DNA of 36,465 nt from Actinomycetota bacterium (lineage in GTDB: Bacteria; Actinomycetota; Actinomycetes; Streptosporangiales; Streptosporangiaceae): the NCBI GenBank assembly GCA_021324595.1, contig JAJPIV010000004.1, positions 1 to 36,465 of the forward strand. The letters run 5' to 3'. Under the pieces are notes generated by a model that had not been told where the DNA came from, did no database searches, and was given only the letters and a program-made list of their open reading frames with translations. A program made the translations under genes and the position numbers. Shown here piece after piece: positions 29,894 through 36,465 of the stretch. Every line of letters starts with the position of its first letter. Within the stretch, counting starts at the first letter, position 1.

Positions 29894-31912
29894 ATGAACG
29901 AGGGACAGAAGGCGGCGGCCACGTCGGTGCCCTGGGGCGGCTCCGGCGTGACCACGCCAGGTCCTGCGCCCGCGGCCGGGCCGCCCTCCCGCGCGCCGCA
30001 CGCCGGCGGGGAGCCGGGCCACGCGGCGCCTCGGCCCCGGCATGCGGCCGGCCCGCCGGGCGACGTCGGCGGGGAGCCGGAATCTCATGTCCGGGTGGAC
30101 GACCGGAAGCTGGAGGACGCGCTGCTCGGCTTGCGGGCGCCGGTCGTCAGGCTCGCGTTGCTGCTCGATTGCCCGGGCGTCGAGGAAGCCAGGGCCGACC
30201 GTGCCCACCTGCTCGGCCAGATCGATGACTACCTGCTGCCCCGGCTGCGGCAGTCCAGCGCCCCGCTCCTAGTCGCCATGGTGGGCTCGACCGGCGCGGG
30301 CAAGTCGACCCTGCTCAACAGCATCGCCGGAAGCCAGGTGAGCGCGACGGGAATCCGCCGGCCCACCACGAACAGCCCGGTCCTCGCCTGCCATCCCGAC
30401 GACATCGGCTGGTTCGCCGAGAACGTGTTCCTGCCCACGCTGCCGCGGGTGCGGCAGAGCGGGCTGGCGATGCCCGGCCGGGACGGGCTGCTCGTGCTCG
30501 CGGCCAGCGACGGCATGCCCAGGGGCGTGGCCCTGCTCGACACGCCGGACATCGACTCGGTCGTGGCCGCGCACCGGCAGTTCGCGCGCCAGTTCCTGGA
30601 CGCCTCCGACCTGTGGCTGTTCGTTACCACCGCGCGCCGGTACGCCGACGCCGCCGTGTGGGAGCTGCTGAAGGACGCGCGGGACCGGGGCGCGGCGCTT
30701 GGCATCGTGCTGTCTCGCGTCCCGCCCCCGGCATCGGCGCAGCTGACCGCTCATTTCGGCGCGATGCTCGAGGCGAACGGGCTCGGCGAGGTGCAGCGGT
30801 TCGTGATACCCGAGACCACGGTGACCGACGCCCAGCTTCCCGCGGCGGTGTCCGCGCCGGTGCGGGCCTGGCTCCGGGAGACGGCGGTCAGCAGCGAGCG
30901 CAGGATCGCGATCCTGACCCAGACCATGTCCGGCGTGCTCGACAGCCTTCCCGGCCGGGTCGCCGCCCTGGCCGAGCAGGCGCAGGCGCAGGTGGCGGTC
31001 CGCGCCGAGCTGCGGGCCGCCGCCGAGGCCGCCTACGCCGCGGCGCTCGCCGAGCTCGACGAGGCCACCAGGAGCGGCTCGCTGCTCCGCGGCGAGGTGC
31101 TGGCCCGGTGGCAGGACTTCGCCGGGACCGGCGACTTGCTCCGGACGCTCCAGGTGAAGGGGTCACGGCGCCCGGCGCCCAAGGGCAGGCGCCAGGCGCC
31201 GGGCTCGGAGCGGGCACGCGCGCTCAAGGCGGCGCTGCGGACCAGCGTGGAGGCGCTCATCGTCTCGCTGGGCGACCGGGCCGCCGAGGACGCGATCGAG
31301 CGGTGGCGGGCCGCTCCGGCCGGCGCCGGGCTGCTCGCGCAGGCCCAGCAGGCAGCCCGGGAACTGGCCGAGGCGGAGCAGGCGTACGCCTCCCTGCGCC
31401 AGTGGGAAGGCGACCATGACTGGGGCTTCCCGGACGGCCAGGCCGGCCTGGCCGGCAGCCTGCCCGAGGGCGGGCTGGACGCGCTGGGGCGGTCCTCGCC
31501 CGGCCTCCCTGGCCGGGCCGCGCAGGCGGTCGCCGCCTGGCAGGAGCACCTTCTCCGCCTGGTGCAGACCGAGCGGGTGATCCGGCGGTCGATCGCCCGG
31601 GTGGCCGCCTTCGATCCCGAGTCGCTCGCGCTCGTGCTCACGATCGGCGCCCTCGGCTACGGGGCCGGCGACGTCGTCGTGACCGAGGGGGCGAGCGCGG
31701 TACCGCAGCGCCTGCTCGCCTCCCTGTTCGGGGCCGGGCTGATGCGCGACATCGGCGGGCAGGCCAGGCAGGACCTGCACCAGCGGGTCGGCGCGCTGTT
31801 CGCCGAGGAGTCGCTGCGGTTCACCGGGATCATCGACGCCATCGAGCGGGCCGAGGAAGGTTCACCTGCCGACCTGTACGCAGCAAGCAATGCCCTGGAG
31901 TCAGCCCGATGA
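29894..31912 (+). CDS. Dynamin-like GTPase, first of pair (DynA-like)
   Basis: 672 residues from ATG 29894 with CGGAGG nine bases upstream. A Pro/Gly-rich disordered N-terminus of about 65 residues precedes the G domain: P-loop GSTGAGKST at 131-139, switch I RPTTNSPVL around 156-164, and DTPDIDS at 216-222. The usual N/TKxD motif is not evident; the matching strand reads GIVLSRVPPP, so base recognition is unusual. The C-terminal half is long helical, Ala/Glu-rich, probably coiled coil. The stop overlaps the start of a second GTPase gene as ATGA. Paired, overlapping dynamin-like genes are known from Streptomyces (DynA/DynB), where they stabilise FtsZ rings during sporulation septation; equivalence is inference from layout. 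Confidence 0.75.
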   Translation: MNEGQKAAATSVPWGGSGVTTPGPAPAAGPPSRAPHAGGEPGHAAPRPRHAAGPPGDVGGEPESHVRVDDRKLEDALLGLRAPVVRLALLLDCPGVEEARADRAHLLGQIDDYLLPRLRQSSAPLLVAMVGSTGAGKSTLLNSIAGSQVSATGIRRPTTNSPVLACHPDDIGWFAENVFLPTLPRVRQSGLAMPGRDGLLVLAASDGMPRGVALLDTPDIDSVVAAHRQFARQFLDASDLWLFVTTARRYADAAVWELLKDARDRGAALGIVLSRVPPPASAQLTAHFGAMLEANGLGEVQRFVIPETTVTDAQLPAAVSAPVRAWLRETAVSSERRIAILTQTMSGVLDSLPGRVAALAEQAQAQVAVRAELRAAAEAAYAAALAELDEATRSGSLLRGEVLARWQDFAGTGDLLRTLQVKGSRRPAPKGRRQAPGSERARALKAALRTSVEALIVSLGDRAAEDAIERWRAAPAGAGLLAQAQQAARELAEAEQAYASLRQWEGDHDWGFPDGQAGLAGSLPEGGLDALGRSSPGLPGRAAQAVAAWQEHLLRLVQTERVIRRSIARVAAFDPESLALVLTIGALGYGAGDVVVTEGASAVPQRLLASLFGAGLMRDIGGQARQDLHQRVGALFAEESLRFTGIIDAIERAEEGSPADLYAASNALESAR

Positions 31913-33834
31913 CATCCGCGTCCCAGCCAGCAGCCGGCCTTGCCACGCTCCCCGGCGCCGGCCGTGCAGGCCCCGCCGGCGAGAGCCTGGCCGGCCCTCC
32001 CGGTGCGGTGAGGGACGGCGCGGCGGGCGCAGGCACCGGCACCGCGCCCGCCGCCGAGTCCGGCCCCGCGGGGGAGCCCGTGGGCGGCTTCGGTGGCGTG
32101 GCGCCGCCGCCCGGCGCCCTGCCGGCCCGGGAGCGCCGGGCGGGCGGCAGGCCGCGGCGCGAGCCGCGCGACCTCGCGGACGCCGCTGAGCACGCGCCTG
32201 AAGGGCTGTCCGAGCGGCTGCTCGCGCTGGCGAGGATGGTCGAGATCGGCACGGCCCGGTCGGGGCGGGACGCGTTCAGCAAGGATGCGCTCGCTGACGC
32301 CGAGGACGTGCTGGCCAGGGCCGGCGACCGGATGCGCCTGTCGGCGCGCCACACCGTCGTGGCCCTGGCCGGCGGTACCGGCAGCGGAAAGTCGTCGCTG
32401 TTCAACCGGCTCGCCGGAGCAGAGCTCTCCGCCGTCGGGGTGACCCGGCCGGTGACCTCGCAGGCGCACGCCTGCGTCTGGGACGAGCAGGGGTCGGGCG
32501 CGCTGCTCGACTGGCTCGGAGTGCCCGCCAGGCACCGGTACTCCCGCGCCAGCGCGCTGGACGGGGGAGAGCAGGACCTGGCGGGCCTGGTCCTGCTCGA
32601 CCTGCCCGACCACGACTCGGTCATGAGCCACGCCAGCGACCTGGCCGACCGGTTCGTGAGCCTAGCCGACGTGCTCGTCTGGGTGCTCGACCCGCAGAAG
32701 TACGCCGACGCCGCCGTCCACGACCGGTTCCTGGTGCCCCTGGCCAGCCACTCCGGCGTCCTTGTCGTGGTGCTCAACCAGGCCGACCTGCTCGACGGCG
32801 GCCAGCTCGACGACTGCGTCGCGGACCTGCGCCGCCTGCTCGACGCGGAGGGCCTGCACGACGTGCCGGTCATGGTCACCTCGGCGGTGACCGGATACGG
32901 CCTTGCCGAGCTTCGCGCGCTCCTGGCCGACGGCGTCGCCGCCCGGCAGGCTGCCGTGGCCAGGATCGCCGCGGACGTCGACCGCGCGGCCGCAGGCTTG
33001 CTCCCCTATGCGGGGAATCTGGGCGCCCCGGTGACCGGCATCCCGCCGCAGGCGCCGGGCCTGCTGACCGACACGTTCTGCGCCGCGGCCGGCGTGGCCG
33101 CGATCGGCGACGCGCTGCTCAGTGCCAGGGAGCTGCGTGCCGCCGACTTCGTCGGCTGGCCGGCCGCCTGGCTCGCCCTCCGGCTCGCCGGCCGGGACCC
33201 GCTCCGCAAGGTGCGGCTCGGGATGCTCTGGAACGATCTGCGCTCGGTCACCGCCGGACCGTCCGGAGCCCAGCAGGCCGAAATCGACAACGCCCTCACC
33301 CACCTGGGCGACCAGGTAGCCGGACCGCTGCCCAGGCCGTGGGCGCAGACGGTGCGGGCGGCCGTGCGCTCCCGGGCCGACCAGATACCCGCTGCCATCG
33401 GCGCCGCCATCGGCAAGTCGCTGCCAGCCGAGAAGACCGCCCAGTGGTGGTGGTGGCTCGGGGACCTGTGGCAGGGGCTGCTCGCCGGCGCGGCGGGGCT
33501 CGGGGTGCTGTGGATCGCCATGATCGGGGTCCTGCACGGGCTCGGCGCGCATCCGGCCGGCCTCGCGGAGGTTGACCCCCTCGCGCTGACGCCGTGGCTG
33601 ACGCTCGGGACCGTCCTGGCGCTGGTGCTCGGGTGGCTGACCGAGACGATCGGGCTGCGCGTCGTGCGGCGCCGCGCACGACGCGAGCATGCCCGCGTCG
33701 CGGCGGCGGCGCGGCAGCACATCGCCGAGGTCGTCAACTCCATGGTGATCGATCCCGCCGAGCGGGAGCTGTCGGAGCTGGCGCGGTACCGGGACGAGGT
33801 CACCATCGCCATGGGCGGCCCGCACGCGGGGTAG
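31909..33834 (+). CDS. Dynamin-like membrane GTPase, second of pair (DynB-like)
   Basis: 641 residues from ATG 31909, coupled to the previous gene by ATGA. A Gly/Pro/Ala-rich N-terminus of about 90 residues precedes the GTPase domain: GGTGSGKS at 155-162, a switch I Thr in VTRPVTSQAH, DLPDHDS at 231-237 and a G4-like LNQADLL with Asn290-Gln-Ala-Asp293 instead of NKxD. Two hydrophobic helices follow near 520-545 and 560-580 (LLAGAAGLGVLWIAMIGVLH and LTLGTVLALVLGWL), then a basic C-terminal helix (RRRARREHARVAAAARQH). It is thus an integral membrane GTPase that could recruit the soluble partner to the membrane. Some databases mislabel this type as an ABC transporter because of the P-loop. Confidence 0.8.
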   Translation: MTSASQPAAGLATLPGAGRAGPAGESLAGPPGAVRDGAAGAGTGTAPAAESGPAGEPVGGFGGVAPPPGALPARERRAGGRPRREPRDLADAAEHAPEGLSERLLALARMVEIGTARSGRDAFSKDALADAEDVLARAGDRMRLSARHTVVALAGGTGSGKSSLFNRLAGAELSAVGVTRPVTSQAHACVWDEQGSGALLDWLGVPARHRYSRASALDGGEQDLAGLVLLDLPDHDSVMSHASDLADRFVSLADVLVWVLDPQKYADAAVHDRFLVPLASHSGVLVVVLNQADLLDGGQLDDCVADLRRLLDAEGLHDVPVMVTSAVTGYGLAELRALLADGVAARQAAVARIAADVDRAAAGLLPYAGNLGAPVTGIPPQAPGLLTDTFCAAAGVAAIGDALLSARELRAADFVGWPAAWLALRLAGRDPLRKVRLGMLWNDLRSVTAGPSGAQQAEIDNALTHLGDQVAGPLPRPWAQTVRAAVRSRADQIPAAIGAAIGKSLPAEKTAQWWWWLGDLWQGLLAGAAGLGVLWIAMIGVLHGLGAHPAGLAEVDPLALTPWLTLGTVLALVLGWLTETIGLRVVRRRARREHARVAAAARQHIAEVVNSMVIDPAERELSELARYRDEVTIAMGGPHAG

Positions 33835-33941
33835 CCGCGCGGGGCGGCCCGGCCAGGCGGTCGCCGCTTCGCGCGCGCCGCGGGCCTGCCTCACGGGGCC
33901 TGCAGCCGCCACTACCACCTTGCGCGGCCGCCGGCGCGTGC

Positions 33942-33981
33942 GCGTCCACAGGACAGTGTGCTCCGCTGGTCGTTGTCCACA
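33942..33981 (+). promoter_or_regulatory. DnaA boxes upstream of ssb
   Basis: TTGTCCACA at 33973-33981 equals the actinobacterial DnaA-box consensus. GCGTCCACA at 33942-33950 matches seven of nine, in the same orientation, 31 bases upstream (about three helical turns). They lie about 100 bases before the ssb start. DnaA control of ssb is inference. Confidence 0.5.
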
Positions 33982-34082
33982 GCCTGCGCGCCGGGCGCCC
34001 GCGACCGCCCGATGACGGGGATCGTGAGACGCGCGCGAGCCACTCGCGCGTCGAGCGAGCCAGCGGGCGAAGGAGGATCAGG

Positions 34083-34760
34083 ATGATCAACGAGGCTCAC
34101 ATCAGCCTTGCGGGGTTCATCGCCACCCAGCCGGTCGCCAAGACGATCAAGCCGGGCGTGGTGAACCTCACCATGCGGGTCGCGTGGACCCCGAGGTGGC
34201 AGGACAGGGTGACGGGCGAGTGGGTGGATGGCGTCACCTCCTACCTCACCGTCATCTGCTGGCGCAAGCTGGCCAGCAACGCCGCGGTCTGCCTGCGCAA
34301 GGGCGACCCGGTGGTGGTCAAGGGCAGGCTCACCGTGCGGCCGTACGAGAAGGACGGGATCACCAGGCAGGCTGTCGAGGTGGACGCGAGCGCGATCGGG
34401 CACGACCTGTCCCACGGCATCGCAGGGTTCCAGCGGGTCAGGCCGCAGACCGGGCTGACGGCCTCGGAGTACGCGGCATCCAAGGCCGCGGGCGGCACGC
34501 CGGGCGCGGATCCCGGTGGCGGCGGCGCCGTGCCGGGGCTGCCGGATGGCTCCGCCGCGGCTTGCCAGCCCGGTGCCTTCGGCTCGCCATGGGCCGCGGT
34601 CGCGGACGCCGGGGGCTGTGACGCCCAGCCCGGGGACGACGACCTGCTCGAGGACGAGGCGTTCTTCGACGAGCGCGCGATCTCCGGTCCGCCGCCCGAG
34701 GAAGAGGACGGGCCGACGGGCGGGGCGGAGCAGGAGGAGATGGCCGCCCCGGCCAGGTGA
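34083..34760 (+). CDS. ssb: Single-stranded DNA-binding protein (second-type, SsbB-like)
   Basis: 225 residues from ATG 34083 with AGGAGG six bases upstream; the longer open frame before it is a shadow. The OB-fold occupies residues 1-110: NEAHISLAGFIATQPVAKT, then LTMRVAWTPRWQDRVTGEW, then SYLTVICWRKLASNAAVCL, KGDPVVVKGRLTVRPYEKDG and AVEVDASAIGHDLSHG. The tail is acidic and Gly/Pro-rich but ends EEMAAPAR, without the Asp-Asp-x-Pro-Phe tip that recruits repair proteins in housekeeping SSBs. This suggests the second SSB of actinomycetes (SsbB of Streptomyces, linked to chromosome segregation during sporulation) rather than the replication SSB. It lies between the GTPase pair and ettA. Confidence 0.9.
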   Translation: MINEAHISLAGFIATQPVAKTIKPGVVNLTMRVAWTPRWQDRVTGEWVDGVTSYLTVICWRKLASNAAVCLRKGDPVVVKGRLTVRPYEKDGITRQAVEVDASAIGHDLSHGIAGFQRVRPQTGLTASEYAASKAAGGTPGADPGGGGAVPGLPDGSAAACQPGAFGSPWAAVADAGGCDAQPGDDDLLEDEAFFDERAISGPPPEEEDGPTGGAEQEEMAAPAR

Positions 34761-34833
34761 GCGCCCCCGCGAGGCGGCGGCTCCGGCGCGGCGAGCGCCC
34801 GGGCGGGCAGGCCCGGCCCGCGTCGGCCGCGCC

Positions 34834-34873
34834 GGGCCGCGCGGTGCCCGGCGGGGCCGCGCGGTGCCCGGCG
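34834..34873. repeat. Tandem 20-bp duplication
   Basis: GGGCCGCGCGGTGCCCGGCG occurs twice back to back (34834-34853, 34854-34873) without mismatch in the spacer before ettA. Confidence 0.95.
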
Positions 34874-34926
34874 GGCGTGGCCGCGCCCGGGTGGCTGCCT
34901 GGTGCCGAGTGCCTGCCCTGTGCCCC

Positions 34927-34932
34927 TACGCT
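34927..34932 (+). promoter_or_regulatory. -10 element for a leaderless ettA transcript
   Basis: TACGCT fits the actinobacterial TANNNT -10. Transcription seven bases downstream would begin on the A of the ATG at 34939. No ribosome site precedes that ATG, which fits a leaderless mRNA. Confidence 0.5.
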
Positions 34933-34938
34933 TGGTAC

Positions 34939-36465
<1,527 letters not shown>

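Overview
The window is one continuous stretch of very GC-rich DNA with densely packed genes, many GTG or TTG starts, GTGA/ATGA start-stop overlaps and strong Shine-Dalgarno sequences. Together with a GtrA flippase, a DUF6504 protein, an Rv2525c-like DUF1906 protein, a paired dynamin-like GTPase locus and a second-type SSB, this points to a filamentous actinomycete (Actinomycetota). The genus cannot be told from the sequence. All functions below come from motif recognition by eye; no search was run.

Layout. (1) 1-1002 (-): the N-terminal part of a DUF262 (GmrSD-type) protein cut by the left edge, visibly less GC-rich than its neighbours. (2) 1120-4789 (-): an L-2-hydroxyglutarate oxidase-like flavoenzyme, a MuiA-like DUF4140/DUF4139 protein and a membrane-anchored His-rich protein. 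(3) 4913-7761 (-): a TetR regulator coupled by GTGA overlap to a CocE/NonD-type serine hydrolase. (4) 7923-19370 (+), divergent from tetR: a nine-gene operon with a PYROXD2/phytoene-desaturase-like FAD enzyme, a DAO-family amine oxidase, a Rieske oxygenase alpha subunit, a complete peptide/opine-type ABC importer (lipoprotein, two permeases, two ATPases) and a second PYROXD2-like enzyme. (5) an MFS transporter (-), then glyA (+). (6) a DUF6504 gene behind a good actinobacterial SOS-box candidate, then a secreted DUF1906 protein with a seven-repeat propeller-like C-terminus. (7) an SQD1-type UDP-sulfoquinovose synthase homologue (-), GtrA (+) and a GT2 glycosyltransferase (-). (8) a CbiC/CobH homologue lacking the expected catalytic His. 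(9) two overlapping dynamin-like GTPase genes, ssb (with a consensus DnaA box upstream) and ettA, which runs off the right edge.

How the genes may work together. The best candidate for an undescribed system is the divergent tetR-cocE / importer-oxidase locus. It reads as uptake of a nitrogenous, possibly N-methylated or peptide-like compound, followed by Rieske and flavin oxidation, with CocE hydrolysing an ester or amide. Two similar inverted repeats (GACC-N3-GGTC) sit on either side of the overlapping divergent promoters and may be TetR operators. glyA downstream would fit a route ending in glycine and C1 units, but that is inference. The GTPase-SSB-EttA block looks like a conserved developmental or housekeeping region. 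Intergenic spacers repeatedly carry 20-22 bp GC-rich duplications.
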